Notes: generated by a model not told the origin, from the sequence alone. A stretch of DNA of 64,000 nucleotides from Marinomonas ostreistagni (GCF_016888445.1 NZ_JAFEKF010000002.1:496001-560000); one strand, 5' to 3'; shown: positions 44,981 through 54,631, counted from the stretch's first letter. Numbers and translations are program-made.

Positions 44981-46144
44981 ATGGAACGCAAAGTGATTTT
45001 AGATACCAATATCATTCACAGCACTCGTACAGATACATCTGGAATGCAAATGCTCTTGAGGTTAGTTAAATCAGGTTTTTTGAAACTTGTTATACCTGAA
45101 GTTGTTGCTAGGGAGTATTTGACTAAAAGAGTTACGGAATCTAAAGCTTCAATGGAAAAAGTTATTTCAGAAGCAAGAAAGCTTAAGAATAGTAAGGTTT
45201 ATGGAAGTGATTACTCTTTGTCTAGTATAGAGTCTTCTATTTCGGAAGCTATCAAAGACATTGAGCCGAGTTTTCATGAATGGGCTAGTCAAGAAGGTAT
45301 AGAAATATATAAGATCAATAACACATCAATTGAAGATATTTTCAATGACTACTTCCTTGGGATAGGGGCTTTCAAAAAGCCAAAAAGTCGTGAAGATTTC
45401 CCCGATGCTGTGATTTTAGACTGTATCAGAAAGCTCTCTACAGAATCTAATGTTTATGTAATTACAAAAGATCAACACCTTTCTGGCTGCTGTACAAGAC
45501 TAAATACTATTACGGTATGTACCTCATTAGATGATTTGTTTGAGGAAAATGATATCAAGGAGGCCATTATCGACCTAGATAGTGTGGATGGGCGTATAAA
45601 TAGCATTCTTGAAACCTTAGAGTCTTCTTCAGCTAATATATCTATCCAAGAGTTTATAAGTGAATTTAAGAGAGAAGAATATTTAGAGAAAGGCTTCCTA
45701 TATGACTCTATTGATTTGCCATATGATCTAAAAGAGATTGTTGATAGTTCGGATAATTGGTCAGTACAAGCGGAAATTTCAGGTGAGCTAGACTTTAATG
45801 ATTTGTATGTATCCAAAGCAAAATTTCTAGGTGGCAATAAATTCAGCTTGTCTACTAATATGGAGTGCTTGCTTGAATTGCATGTTTTTTGTTCTCCTGA
45901 AACGTATGAGACACTTCCATATGAATATAGAAAGAAACTTGAGTGTGATGAGGAACTTATTGATGGAGAAGAACATATATCTGGTGAGCTTAGAGGATAC
46001 CTCGAAAGTAATATCGTTATAGACGCTATAGACCTTAATATTAACCCTCATGCCTTAGAGGTACATTTAAGTTATTTAGGGCAAGATAGATGTGAGTTAG
46101 AAGTCGAAGTTGAAAGCATTAATTTGGATATCATTTCTCTATAA
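44981..46144 (+). CDS. PIN-domain protein (DUF4935 type) with long C-terminal domain
   Basis: 387 residues. The N-terminal PIN nuclease domain has the acidic quartet in expected order: D8 (VILDTNI), E45 (VAREYL), D142 (REDFPDAVILD) and D164 (VITKDQ). The remaining 180 or so residues are beta-rich with no motif I know. It starts 19 bp after hicB and is far more AT-rich than surrounding genes, as expected for acquired DNA. It may be a second toxin or a defence nuclease attached to the HicAB pair. Stop codon overlaps the following terminator. Confidence 0.8.
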   Translation: MERKVILDTNIIHSTRTDTSGMQMLLRLVKSGFLKLVIPEVVAREYLTKRVTESKASMEKVISEARKLKNSKVYGSDYSLSSIESSISEAIKDIEPSFHEWASQEGIEIYKINNTSIEDIFNDYFLGIGAFKKPKSREDFPDAVILDCIRKLSTESNVYVITKDQHLSGCCTRLNTITVCTSLDDLFEENDIKEAIIDLDSVDGRINSILETLESSSANISIQEFISEFKREEYLEKGFLYDSIDLPYDLKEIVDSSDNWSVQAEISGELDFNDLYVSKAKFLGGNKFSLSTNMECLLELHVFCSPETYETLPYEYRKKLECDEELIDGEEHISGELRGYLESNIVIDAIDLNINPHALEVHLSYLGQDRCELEVEVESINLDIISL

Positions 46145-46174
46145 AAAAGCCGCTTCGTTTGAAGCGGCTTTTTT
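46143..46174. terminator. Bidirectional terminator between PIN gene and ettA
   Basis: A6-GCCGCTTC-gttt-GAAGCGGC-T6, with A run and T run on opposite sides, serving both convergent genes. Arms equal those at 44254-44282. Confidence 0.85.
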
Positions 46175-46199
46175 GTGTCTGACGGGATAATCCTGAGGA

Positions 46200-47861
46200 T
46201 TACGCGTCGATACGTTTGTACTTAATACGCGTTGGCGTTGCGTCTTTACCCGTACGCGCTTTGTAGTCGGCTTCGTATTCTTGGTAGTTACCTTCGAAGA
46301 ATACGGCTTTTGAGTCACCTTCGTAAGCCAAGATGTGTGTTGCCACACGGTCAAGGAACCAACGGTCGTGGGAAATCACAATTGCCGCACCTGGGAACGC
46401 TAGTAGCGCTTCCTCTAGGGCACGTAGTGTTTCAACGTCCAGGTCGTTGGTCGGTTCGTCGAGTAGCAAGACGTTGCCGCCTTCTTTTAGCAGCTTCGCC
46501 AAGTGCAGACGGTTACGCTCACCACCTGAAAGGTGTTTCACCAGTTTCTGTTGATCTGAGCCTTTGAAGTTAAAGCGACCGATGTAGGCACGTGAAGGCA
46601 CTTTCCAGTTGTTCACTGTGATCATGTCTTGGCCATCAGAGATCTCTTCAAAGACCGTCTTGTCGCCATCTAGCTCACGCATCTGATCAACGTAGGCTAG
46701 TTGCACGGTTTCACCGATGGTCACGGTGCCTGAGTCAGGTTGCTCAATGCCGGCGATCATTTTGAACAGGGTCGATTTACCGGCACCGTTACCACCGACT
46801 ACACCGACGATCGCGCCTGGTGGCACAACCATGTTGAAGTCTTCAACCAATACGCGGCCATCGAAACCTTTAGAAACGTTTTCGATCTCGATAACTTTGT
46901 TACCTAGGCGAGGACCCGGTGGAATGTACAGCTCGTTGGTCTCGTTACGTTCTTGGAACTCTTTTGAGTTCATTTCTTCGAAACGTGCTAGACGCGCTTT
47001 GGACTTAGACTGACGGCCTTTAGCGTTTTGGCGCACCCACTCAAGCTCAGACTTGATGGCTTTGTTGTGTGACGCTTGTTGCTTAGCTTCCATCTCAAGA
47101 CGCGCATTCTTCTGGTCTAGCCAAGAAGAGTAGTTGCCTTCGTATGGGATACCGTGACCACGGTCAAGCTCAAGGATCCAGCCCGCAGCGTTATCTAGGA
47201 AGTAACGGTCGTGGGTGATCGCTACCACAGTACCTGGGTAATCTTTCAAGAAGCGTTCTAGCCACGCGACAGACTCAGCGTCCAAGTGGTTAGTCGGCTC
47301 GTCTAGAAGGATCATGTCAGGCTTGTCTAGTAGTAGACGACATAGCGCCACACGACGACGCTCACCACCAGATAGGTGCTCAACGTTGGCATCCCAAGGT
47401 GGCAGACGTAGCGCATCGGCTGCGACTTCTAGGGCGCGATCAAGGTTATGACCGTCTTTTGCTGTGATCAGGTTTTCCAGCTCAGCTTGCTCTGCCGCCA
47501 ACGCATCAAAGTCAGCATCAGGATCGGCGTAAGCGGCGTAGACTTCATCAAGACGCACAAGCGCTTCTTTTACGTCGGCCACAGATTCTTCGACGATGCC
47601 ACGCACGTCTTTCGCCGGATCAAGCTCTGGCTCCTGTGGTAGGTAGCCGACTTTTAGACCTGGCATCGGGCGTGCTTCACCAATGTATTCTTGGTCAACG
47701 CCTGCCATGATGCGCAATAGGGTCGATTTACCAGAGCCGTTTAGACCCAAAACACCGATTTTAGCGCCAGGGAAAAACGACAGGGAAATGTCTTTAAGAA
47801 TCTCGCGTTTCGGCGGTACGATCTTACCAACGCGGTTCATGCTGTATACAAACTGTGCCAT
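46200..47861 (-). CDS. ettA: Energy-dependent translational throttle protein EttA (ABC-F)
   Basis: 553 residues from ATG 47861 (MAQFVYSMNRVGKIVPPKRE), the family's standard start. Two ABC domains with Walker A GLNGSGKST and GGNGAGKST, signature motifs LSGGERRRV and LSGGERNRL and Walker B blocks ending LLDEPTNHLD and LLDEPTNDLD; an arm and linker with lysine-rich KGRQSKSKARLARFEE lie between. It binds the ribosomal E site and gates entry into elongation by ATP/ADP ratio. Confidence 0.96.
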   Translation of the reverse strand: MAQFVYSMNRVGKIVPPKREILKDISLSFFPGAKIGVLGLNGSGKSTLLRIMAGVDQEYIGEARPMPGLKVGYLPQEPELDPAKDVRGIVEESVADVKEALVRLDEVYAAYADPDADFDALAAEQAELENLITAKDGHNLDRALEVAADALRLPPWDANVEHLSGGERRRVALCRLLLDKPDMILLDEPTNHLDAESVAWLERFLKDYPGTVVAITHDRYFLDNAAGWILELDRGHGIPYEGNYSSWLDQKNARLEMEAKQQASHNKAIKSELEWVRQNAKGRQSKSKARLARFEEMNSKEFQERNETNELYIPPGPRLGNKVIEIENVSKGFDGRVLVEDFNMVVPPGAIVGVVGGNGAGKSTLFKMIAGIEQPDSGTVTIGETVQLAYVDQMRELDGDKTVFEEISDGQDMITVNNWKVPSRAYIGRFNFKGSDQQKLVKHLSGGERNRLHLAKLLKEGGNVLLLDEPTNDLDVETLRALEEALLAFPGAAIVISHDRWFLDRVATHILAYEGDSKAVFFEGNYQEYEADYKARTGKDATPTRIKYKRIDA

Positions 47862-48127
47862 AAGCTGTGGTCTGTTCCTACGTGAAATAACGAAACTGAA
47901 TTGATGCCAAGCAGCGCGCCAAGCGCGAGTGCTTGATACCGACAAATGTTGGCGCTAAGCATAGCACAACAACAGCCAATGCAGAATCATTGCAAATCGC
48001 TTCGACGCGCCCTAAACCTCGCCCCCTCGGTAGCTATATAGCAGTGAGATTGTTATTATCTTGGACTATTATTAGCCAGTAATTTTTGGCTGTTATCGAA
48101 CCAACTTTCCCAATCATTGGAACCCAA

Positions 48128-48601
48128 ATGCGTTGTCCTTTTTGTGGTACTCAAGATACCAAAGTGCTTGATTCTCGACTTGTTTCCGAGGGCGCTCAAG
48201 TACGTCGTCGTCGCACCTGCGGCCATTGCCAAGAACGCTTTACCACCTTTGAAGTGGCTGAGTTACAAATGCCCAAATTGATCAAAAGTGATGGCAGCCG
48301 TGAGCCGTTTGACGAAGACAAGCTTCGCTCGGGGATTATCAAAGCGCTGGAGAAGCGTCCAGTGAGCATCGAATCGGTGGAAACCGCCATTATTCGTGTC
48401 AAAGAAAAGCTACAAGCCACGGGCGAGCGCGAGTTGCCGTCACGCATCATCGGTGAAGCGGTGATGGAAGAGCTTAAGCGCCTTGACCAAGTCGCCTACG
48501 TGCGCTTTGCTTCGGTCTACCGTAGCTTTAAAGACATCAGCGAGTTTCGCCAAGAAATTGAACGCCTCGAAAGCGGCACCAGCACCTCTGAGGAGAACTA
48601 A
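48128..48601 (+). CDS. nrdR: Transcriptional repressor NrdR
   Basis: 157 residues from ATG 48128 ([19 protein letters not shown]), the usual length; a longer frame upstream is not conserved. Zinc ribbon CPFC...CGHC (residues 3-6 and 31-34) and the ATP-cone ([19 protein letters not shown]). It represses ribonucleotide reductase genes when dATP is high. First gene of the nrdR-rib-nusB-thiL segment; its stop directly abuts ribD. Confidence 0.95.
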   Translation: MRCPFCGTQDTKVLDSRLVSEGAQVRRRRTCGHCQERFTTFEVAELQMPKLIKSDGSREPFDEDKLRSGIIKALEKRPVSIESVETAIIRVKEKLQATGERELPSRIIGEAVMEELKRLDQVAYVRFASVYRSFKDISEFRQEIERLESGTSTSEEN

Positions 48602-49747
48602 ATGACGCAGCCGATTCACCAACATTATATGGCGCAAGCAATACGCTTGGCCGAACACGGCCGTTACACCACCCATCCAAATCCTCGCGTGGGCTGTGTC
48701 ATCGTCAAAGACGGCGCCGTGATCAGTGAAGGCTTTCACAAGCGCGCTGGCGAAGGCCACGCCGAAGTGCAAGCGCTGGCCAATCTCACTACTGACGCCA
48801 AAGGCGCGACCGCCTATGTCACGCTAGAGCCGTGCAGCCACTTTGGACGTACACCGCCATGTGCGCAAGCCTTGATTAATGCGGGCGTTGGGACTGTGGT
48901 TTATGGCATGCAAGATCCCAACCCAGAAGTCGCAGGCAATGGCCTGACTATGCTCAAAGAAGCCGGCATCGAAGTAATCGGCCCGATTATGGAAGCCGAA
49001 TGCCGCGCGCTTAATCCAGGTTTTATCAAACGTATGGAAGAAGGCTTGCCGTTTGTACGCGTTAAGCTTGCCATGAGTGTCGACGGTCGCACCGCGATGG
49101 AATCCGGCGAAAGCCAATGGATCACGGGCCCTGAAGCGCGCCAAGATGTGCAGCGTTTGCGTGCGCAAAGCTCTGCCATCGTCACTGGCATCGGTTCAGT
49201 GATCATCGATAACCCCAGCATGACGGTGCGCATTGATGACAACGATCAAGCGGCTGACAGCAAAGACGTGCGCCAACCGCTGCGCGTGATTCTTGATACG
49301 GCGCTATCGATTCCACCCGAAGCGAAGATCTTATACCCGACCAATGAAGTAGTCGTGTTCTGCGACGAAGAAGAAATCGAGCAAGAGCACTTAGCCACGC
49401 TGCAAAAGAAAAAAGTCGACGTGCGCTTCTTACCACTAGGCGACGATGGTCGCTTGGATTTGGTGGAAGCCATGGGGCAACTGGCCGACCAAGGCATCAA
49501 TGAAGTCTTAGTTGAGACCGGGGCCGTGCTAGCCGGCGCCTTTTTAGACGCAGGTCTAGTCGACGAACTTGTGGTGTACATGGCGCCTAAGTTACTTGGC
49601 TCAGAAGCGCGTCCACTACTAAACTTACCCCTAGAGCAGATGTCCGAAGCGGTCGATCTTGAGCTTCTCGACCTGCGCAAAGTCGGGCAAGACATCAAAT
49701 TTGTCTACCGTCCACAGTATCGTGATGACGAAGAGGAACAAGCCTAG
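48602..49747 (+). CDS. ribD: Bifunctional diaminohydroxyphosphoribosylaminopyrimidine deaminase/reductase
   Basis: 381 residues. N-terminal deaminase domain with zinc motif HAEVQALA and PCSHFGRTPPC (residues 50-85), C-terminal reductase domain starting near 148 (VRVKLAMSVDGRTAM). It converts the first pyrimidine intermediate of riboflavin synthesis in two steps. Start touches the nrdR stop; stop overlaps the ribE start (TAGTG). Confidence 0.95.
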   Translation: MTQPIHQHYMAQAIRLAEHGRYTTHPNPRVGCVIVKDGAVISEGFHKRAGEGHAEVQALANLTTDAKGATAYVTLEPCSHFGRTPPCAQALINAGVGTVVYGMQDPNPEVAGNGLTMLKEAGIEVIGPIMEAECRALNPGFIKRMEEGLPFVRVKLAMSVDGRTAMESGESQWITGPEARQDVQRLRAQSSAIVTGIGSVIIDNPSMTVRIDDNDQAADSKDVRQPLRVILDTALSIPPEAKILYPTNEVVVFCDEEEIEQEHLATLQKKKVDVRFLPLGDDGRLDLVEAMGQLADQGINEVLVETGAVLAGAFLDAGLVDELVVYMAPKLLGSEARPLLNLPLEQMSEAVDLELLDLRKVGQDIKFVYRPQYRDDEEEQA

Positions 49748-50418
49748 TGTTTACTGGCATCATTACCGGTCAAGGGCGCGTGGCACAATGCCAACGCAAA
49801 GGCGGTGATTTAGCGCTTAAAATCCACGCCGAAAGCCTAGATATGCACGATGTCGCCCTGGGCGACAGCATCGCCACCAATGGCGTGTGTTTGACCGTGA
49901 CACGTCTAGAAGGCAGCAGCTATTGGGCCGATGTCTCCGCTGAGACATTGGCGCACACCACGCTAAGTCAATGGCAAGTTGGGCAGCAGGTGAACCTTGA
50001 AAAAGCCCTACAGCCGACTTCGCGCCTAGGCGGGCACTTGGTCAGCGGTCATGTGGACGCCACCGGCGAAGTGGTGGCCATCTGGCCGGATGCACGAAGT
50101 ATTCGTTATCGAATCAAAGTGTTACCAGAGTTGATGCGCTATATTGCTCTTAAAGGCTCGATCTGTGTCGATGGTGCGAGTCTAACGGTAACCGGCCTTG
50201 ATGCAGATGAATTTGAGCTCAGCATTGTGCCACACACGGCCCAAGAAACCATTATGGCCAGTTATCAGGTGGGCACTCAGGTAAACATTGAGGTGGATCA
50301 GATCGCGCGCTACTTAGAGCGTTTAATCGCACCGCAAAACGTACAGAGCGAGCCAAAGGTGTCATCCTTAACGGAGACATTTTTAGCCGAACATGGGTTT
50401 ATGGGGCGCCGCCGCTAA
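49747..50418 (+). CDS. ribE: Riboflavin synthase alpha chain
   Basis: 223 residues from GTG 49747, overlapping ribD by one base. Two lumazine-binding repeats (MFTGIITGQGRV and LGGHLVSGHVDATGEV) are typical of the enzyme that dismutates two lumazines to riboflavin. No FMN riboswitch is visible in the 34-bp gap before the next gene. Confidence 0.94.
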   Translation: MFTGIITGQGRVAQCQRKGGDLALKIHAESLDMHDVALGDSIATNGVCLTVTRLEGSSYWADVSAETLAHTTLSQWQVGQQVNLEKALQPTSRLGGHLVSGHVDATGEVVAIWPDARSIRYRIKVLPELMRYIALKGSICVDGASLTVTGLDADEFELSIVPHTAQETIMASYQVGTQVNIEVDQIARYLERLIAPQNVQSEPKVSSLTETFLAEHGFMGRRR

Positions 50419-50452
50419 ACCGTGACTGAATGAAATAGGAAGGTGAAGTACC

Positions 50453-51592
50453 ATGGCAATTAATACCATTGAAGAAATCTTGGCCGACATGCGCCAAGGC
50501 AAGATGGTCATTCTGATGGACGACGAAGATCGCGAAAACGAAGGCGACCTGATTGTCCCGGCAGAATGCATCACGCCGGAAATCATCAACTTTATGGCCG
50601 TGCAAGCCCGTGGCTTGATCTGTCTGACGCTGACACCGGAGCGCTGTAAACAACTGGCGCTGCCCTTGATGGTGAATCAAAACGGCGCCGCCTTCAGCAC
50701 CAACTTTACCCTTTCTATTGAAGCGGCCGAAGGCGTGACCACAGGTATTTCCGCGGCCGACCGCGCACTGACCGTGAAGCGTGCCGTCGCCGCCAACGCT
50801 CAACCAGAAGATATCGTGCAGCCAGGGCATATTTTCCCAGTGATGGCAAAACCAGGCGGCGTGTTATCGCGCGCAGGCCACACCGAAGCAGGCTGTGATT
50901 TGGCGCGTATGGCAGGTTACGAAGCCGCCTCCGTGATCGTCGAAGTGATCAATGACGATGGCACCATGGCGCGTCGTCCAGATTTAGAAAAGTTTGCCGA
51001 GAAACATGGCATAAAAATTGGTACAATCGCTGACCTGATTCATTACCGCACACTCAACGAAACCACCGTGCAACGCGAAGCGGAGCAAGTGGTGCAAACC
51101 GAAGTGGGCGAATTTAATCTGATCACCTACCGCGATACGGTACAAGGCCTTAGCCATATGGCCTTTGTCAAAGGTGACATCACGCCAGATACACCGACTC
51201 TTGTGCGGGTTCACGTACGTGACCCAGCTCGTGATATCGCCGGAATCATCTCCTCCGAGACCGAGCACAAATGGTCCATGTCAGGCGCATTGGAATACGT
51301 CGCCAAAGAAGGCGCTGGTGTGGTGGTATTAGTGGATACGTTGGATCATCCGAATGATCTAGCGGCCAGCTTCGCCACCACGCTGAACCCACCTGCGGGG
51401 AAAGGTTCACATAAAAGCGGTTCAGGCACTTACCTGACCGTCGGGACGGGGTCGCAGATTCTACGGGATTTGGGCGTGTGCAAGATGCGCTTGCTCAGCT
51501 CGCCGAAGAAATTCTCCGTCACTGGGTTTGATTTAGAAACGGTGGAATTCATTCCATATAAGGGCGCTCCTGTGAGTGCCGATCAAGTTTAA
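50453..51592 (+). CDS. ribB: RibB fused to a degenerate RibA-like domain (RibBX type)
   Basis: 379 residues. The N-terminal 200 form an intact 3,4-dihydroxy-2-butanone-4-phosphate synthase (MDDEDRENEGDL, SRAGHTEAGCDLARMAG). The C-terminal half has the GTP cyclohydrolase II fold but not its three zinc-binding cysteines: the stretch from about 205 to 330 holds none, where RibA has C-x10-C-x-C. This matches RibBX proteins, in which the second domain is not catalytic. A separate ribA elsewhere is therefore expected. Followed by ribH after 15 bp. Confidence 0.9.
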   Translation: MAINTIEEILADMRQGKMVILMDDEDRENEGDLIVPAECITPEIINFMAVQARGLICLTLTPERCKQLALPLMVNQNGAAFSTNFTLSIEAAEGVTTGISAADRALTVKRAVAANAQPEDIVQPGHIFPVMAKPGGVLSRAGHTEAGCDLARMAGYEAASVIVEVINDDGTMARRPDLEKFAEKHGIKIGTIADLIHYRTLNETTVQREAEQVVQTEVGEFNLITYRDTVQGLSHMAFVKGDITPDTPTLVRVHVRDPARDIAGIISSETEHKWSMSGALEYVAKEGAGVVVLVDTLDHPNDLAASFATTLNPPAGKGSHKSGSGTYLTVGTGSQILRDLGVCKMRLLSSPKKFSVTGFDLETVEFIPYKGAPVSADQV

Positions 51593-51607
51593 AGTTTAGA
51601 GGCAGAT

Positions 51608-52087
51608 ATGAGCGATATTAAGACTTATGAAGGTCATTTCGCAGCACCTGGTGCCAAGTTTGCGCTGGTGGTGGGCCGTTTTAACAGCTACATCGTTGAG
51701 AGCTTAAAAGAAGGCGCTATCGACACCCTAGTACGCCACGGCATCAAAAAAGAAGACATCACTGTGATCTACTCGCCAGGTGCGTTTGAGATCCCTGTGG
51801 TCGTGAAAAAAGTCGCTGAGCAAAACCAATACGATGCCATTGTTGCCCTAGGCGCAGTGATCCGTGGTGGTACGCCGCACTTTGAATACGTGGCGGGCGA
51901 ATGTGTGAAAGGTCTTGGCCAATTGGCACTGCAATACGGTATCCCAGTATCGTTTGGCGTGTTGACGGTTGATACCATCGAGCAAGCGATCGAACGCGCT
52001 GGCACTAAAGCCGGCAACAAAGGTGGTGAAGCAGCACTTTCTGCTCTAGAAACAGTAGCCGTATTGCGTGAATTGGAAAGCAAATAA
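51608..52087 (+). CDS. ribH: 6,7-dimethyl-8-ribityllumazine synthase
   Basis: 159 residues. [18 protein letters not shown], the substrate motif [10 protein letters not shown] and [11 protein letters not shown] with the catalytic His are visible. It joins the RibB product and the RibD-pathway pyrimidine to give lumazine. Its stop overlaps the nusB start (TAATG). Confidence 0.95.
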   Translation: MSDIKTYEGHFAAPGAKFALVVGRFNSYIVESLKEGAIDTLVRHGIKKEDITVIYSPGAFEIPVVVKKVAEQNQYDAIVALGAVIRGGTPHFEYVAGECVKGLGQLALQYGIPVSFGVLTVDTIEQAIERAGTKAGNKGGEAALSALETVAVLRELESK

Positions 52088-52566
52088 TGAGTGATCAAGA
52101 CCAGGCACAAAAGCCAAAAAAACCTTCTCGTTCGCAACTGCGTAGCGCGTCGCGCTCGTTTGCTTTGCAGGCGCTTTACCAATGGCAGATGAACCAATCA
52201 TCGGTCAATGAAATCGAAGCGCAATTTGCTGTCGATCACGACATGGCAAGCTGCGACAAGACCTACTTCCGTGAGCTTCTTTACGGCGTAGCGTCTAAAG
52301 CTAAAGCCCTAGACGAGAAGTTTGAGCAATACCTTGATCGTTCGTTATCAGAGTTAGATGCCATTGAATTGGCAACGTTGCGTATCGGTACGTTTGAACT
52401 AGTAGAACGCTTAGACGTGCCTTACCGTGTGGCGATCAACGAAGGTGTTGAATTGGCGAAATCGTTTGGTGCCAGCGAAAGTCACAAATACGTAAACGGC
52501 ATTTTAGACAAACTTGCTCAGCACGTGCGCCGCGAAGAAATCGCTGCCCGTCGTAATGCCAAGTAA
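52087..52566 (+). CDS. nusB: Transcription antitermination factor NusB
   Basis: 159 residues, all-helical NusB fold (RSFALQALYQWQMNQSSVNE; ELLYGVASKAKALDEKFEQY; YRVAINEGVELAKSFGASES). It binds boxA RNA with NusE in rRNA antitermination. One-base overlap with ribH; an intrinsic terminator follows. Confidence 0.95.
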   Translation: MSDQDQAQKPKKPSRSQLRSASRSFALQALYQWQMNQSSVNEIEAQFAVDHDMASCDKTYFRELLYGVASKAKALDEKFEQYLDRSLSELDAIELATLRIGTFELVERLDVPYRVAINEGVELAKSFGASESHKYVNGILDKLAQHVRREEIAARRNAK

Positions 52567-52589
52567 GGGCGTTTGAGTAAGTGTTGAAG

Positions 52590-52624
52590 AATCCCAGTCA
52601 GGCCCCGCTTGACTGGGATTTTTT
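52590..52624 (+). terminator. Intrinsic terminator after nusB
   Basis: AATCCCAGTCA-ggccccgct-TGACTGGGATT then TTTT, 24 bp after the nusB stop. Ends the rib-nusB transcript; thiL follows after 26 bp. Confidence 0.85.
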
Positions 52625-52649
52625 GTAGCGGCATTGAGATAGGACGACT

Positions 52650-53603
52650 ATGCAAGAGTTTGAGTTAATTCGCTCGATCTTTCAGGCCTCGGTCATGGCC
52701 AACACCGAAGGGCGCGGCGATATATTGCAAGGCATTGGTGATGATTGCGCTCAGGTGCAAGTACCCGAAGGGCAAACCCTAGTCTTTTCCATGGATACCA
52801 TGGTCGAAGGGCGTCATTTTCCTTACGATGCTGATCCGGTCGACATCGGCTATCGCGCGGTCGCGACCTGTGTCAGTGATTTGGCGGCAATGGGCGCCAA
52901 GCCCGCATTCTTTACCTTGGCCCTGACGATGCCTGAGTCCGATCCTCAATGGTTAGCAGGCTTTGCCGAAGGCATGGCGGAGCTAGCGGAGCCGATTGGC
53001 TTGTTATTAGTCGGCGGTGACACCACCAAAGGCCCACTGACGATTACTTTGCAAGTGCACGGCTATGTCGAGCAAGCTATGACACGTCTGCGCAGCCATG
53101 CTCAAGTGGGCGATGACATTTACGTCACTGGCACCTTAGGCGATGCCGCGGCAGCCGTGCCGGTAGTGACCGGTGAGCTACAAGTGTCAGCCGAACGCTA
53201 CGAATACTTCTATGAGCGCTATTGGCGCCCATCCCCACGTTTAATCGCCGGTATGGCCTTAAAGCGTGTGGTGCACAGCATGATGGATATCTCTGATGGC
53301 CTCGCCCAAGATTTGCAGCATATTTTGCGCGCCTCAAAGGTCGGTGCCTATGTGGATTACGCCAAACTTCCCGTGTCTGATGAGCTTGCCCAATGGCGCC
53401 CCGAAAGCGCCTACGCGCTAGCACTCACCGGTGGCGATGATTACGAGCTATGCTTCACCGCGCCGCCTAGCGCCCGCGAAGAGATCCAGTTAATTCTGCA
53501 AACCTTGCATTTGCCTTGTGCGCGCATTGGAGAAATCACGGACTCTGAAGAATTGATCGTCGATGGTTACGATGGCGAGCTGAGCGGCTGGCAGCATTTT
53601 TAA
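52650..53603 (+). CDS. thiL: Thiamine-monophosphate kinase
   Basis: 317 residues of the PurM-like ATPase fold. GIGDDCAQV near 30, STMD-type FSMDTMVEGRHF, DLAAMGAKP and the ATP-binding GGDDYELCF near 263 match ThiL, which makes thiamine diphosphate. Preceded by a terminator, so it probably has its own promoter. Confidence 0.94.
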   Translation: MQEFELIRSIFQASVMANTEGRGDILQGIGDDCAQVQVPEGQTLVFSMDTMVEGRHFPYDADPVDIGYRAVATCVSDLAAMGAKPAFFTLALTMPESDPQWLAGFAEGMAELAEPIGLLLVGGDTTKGPLTITLQVHGYVEQAMTRLRSHAQVGDDIYVTGTLGDAAAAVPVVTGELQVSAERYEYFYERYWRPSPRLIAGMALKRVVHSMMDISDGLAQDLQHILRASKVGAYVDYAKLPVSDELAQWRPESAYALALTGGDDYELCFTAPPSAREEIQLILQTLHLPCARIGEITDSEELIVDGYDGELSGWQHF

Positions 53604-53646
53604 GCGCTGACGCAAGCGTGCTCAAAAAGCCCTGGCCAAAGTAAAC

Positions 53647-53673
53647 AAAAGCCGTGTCTGTGACACGGCTTTT
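53647..53673. terminator. Bidirectional terminator between thiL and the AraC gene
   Basis: AAAAGCCGTGTC-tgt-GACACGGCTTTT: 12-bp perfect arms with T and A runs, between convergent genes. Confidence 0.85.
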
Positions 53674-53677
53674 GTCG

Positions 53678-54631
53678 TTATGAAGGAATACTTTGGCGCA
53701 GCATGGTGAGCGCATCGCTGAGCAAAATCGGGCGATTGTCCGTGGATTCCAAGACTTTGTCACTGTAGCGCCACTGAAAGTCAGAGTAGTAGCTTTTGCG
53801 ATACTCGGAAGGCGTCGCGCCACAATACTTTTTAAACGCCGCGGTCATATGGCGATGTTCGTTAAAGCCGACTGCTTGGGCGATTTCAGTGATCGGCAGT
53901 TGCACGTCTTTGAGCAGTGGCTTAGCCATGTTGACGCGCACCATGGACAAGTATTCAAACGGGCTGTAACCGCTGACTTTTTTAAACAAACGCGAGAAAT
54001 GGTAATAGCTTAAGTGGGCTTGGTCAGCCAATTGGGCAATGGTGATTTGCTCTTGGTAATGGCGATTGATAAAGCCAATGCTTTCTTTAATTACCTGATC
54101 GTCTTTGCCTTCTGTTGTCGACGCCAGCTTGGCTTGGCTGTGGCTGGCTTGTTCTATCCCAGCTAATAATTGATAGGTATTCGCAAGGCTAGCAAAGCCC
54201 GCTGAGGTTTGTAGCAATGCCGCTAGATGCGTGTCGGCCAGTTGGCGCAGGGCGTCATAGTTGGCGTGCGTCGGCGTGATGGTCTGATAACCCGTCACTG
54301 GCGCATGATTGCGATCAAACAGGGTGGCGTCAAACTGCCAAGTGACCAAGGCACTTTGTGGCGTCGACTGCTCGATGGCATGAATAATATCCGGGCCGAT
54401 ATAGACGAAGTCCCCCTGTTGCAAGGTGATCTCTTGCTGGTTCACCGTAAAGGTGAAGCCGCCGCGCAATATATAGCTAAACTCGGGGGCCTTGTGCCAA
54501 TGCGGTTGGCAATAAGTCACTTCCGCCGCAAAGACATTAAGGTGCTCCGAATCAAATACGATCAGCTCACAGGTTGACGACATCGGCTCTAAATATTCAG
54601 CCTGTCTTTTCACTGAATTAAATGGTTGCAT
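53678..54631 (-). CDS. AraC-family regulator
   Basis: 317 residues. N-terminal cupin-type sensor domain (CQPHWHKAPEFSYILRGGFT) and C-terminal double helix-turn-helix (ITIAQLADQAHLSYYHFSRL; ITEIAQAVGFNEHRHMTAAF). It lies downstream of the GH3 glucosidase and GPH symporter genes on the same strand with a 137-bp gap, so it probably regulates this sugar locus. ATG 54631 lacks a good ribosome site; ATG 54583 is an alternative. Confidence 0.85.
   Translation of the reverse strand: MQPFNSVKRQAEYLEPMSSTCELIVFDSEHLNVFAAEVTYCQPHWHKAPEFSYILRGGFTFTVNQQEITLQQGDFVYIGPDIIHAIEQSTPQSALVTWQFDATLFDRNHAPVTGYQTITPTHANYDALRQLADTHLAALLQTSAGFASLANTYQLLAGIEQASHSQAKLASTTEGKDDQVIKESIGFINRHYQEQITIAQLADQAHLSYYHFSRLFKKVSGYSPFEYLSMVRVNMAKPLLKDVQLPITEIAQAVGFNEHRHMTAAFKKYCGATPSEYRKSYYSDFQWRYSDKVLESTDNRPILLSDALTMLRQSIPS

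Noticed and set aside
50419..50452. FMN riboswitch before ribB
   Set aside because: The gap is only 34 bp and no RFN-type conserved elements are present here or before ribD.
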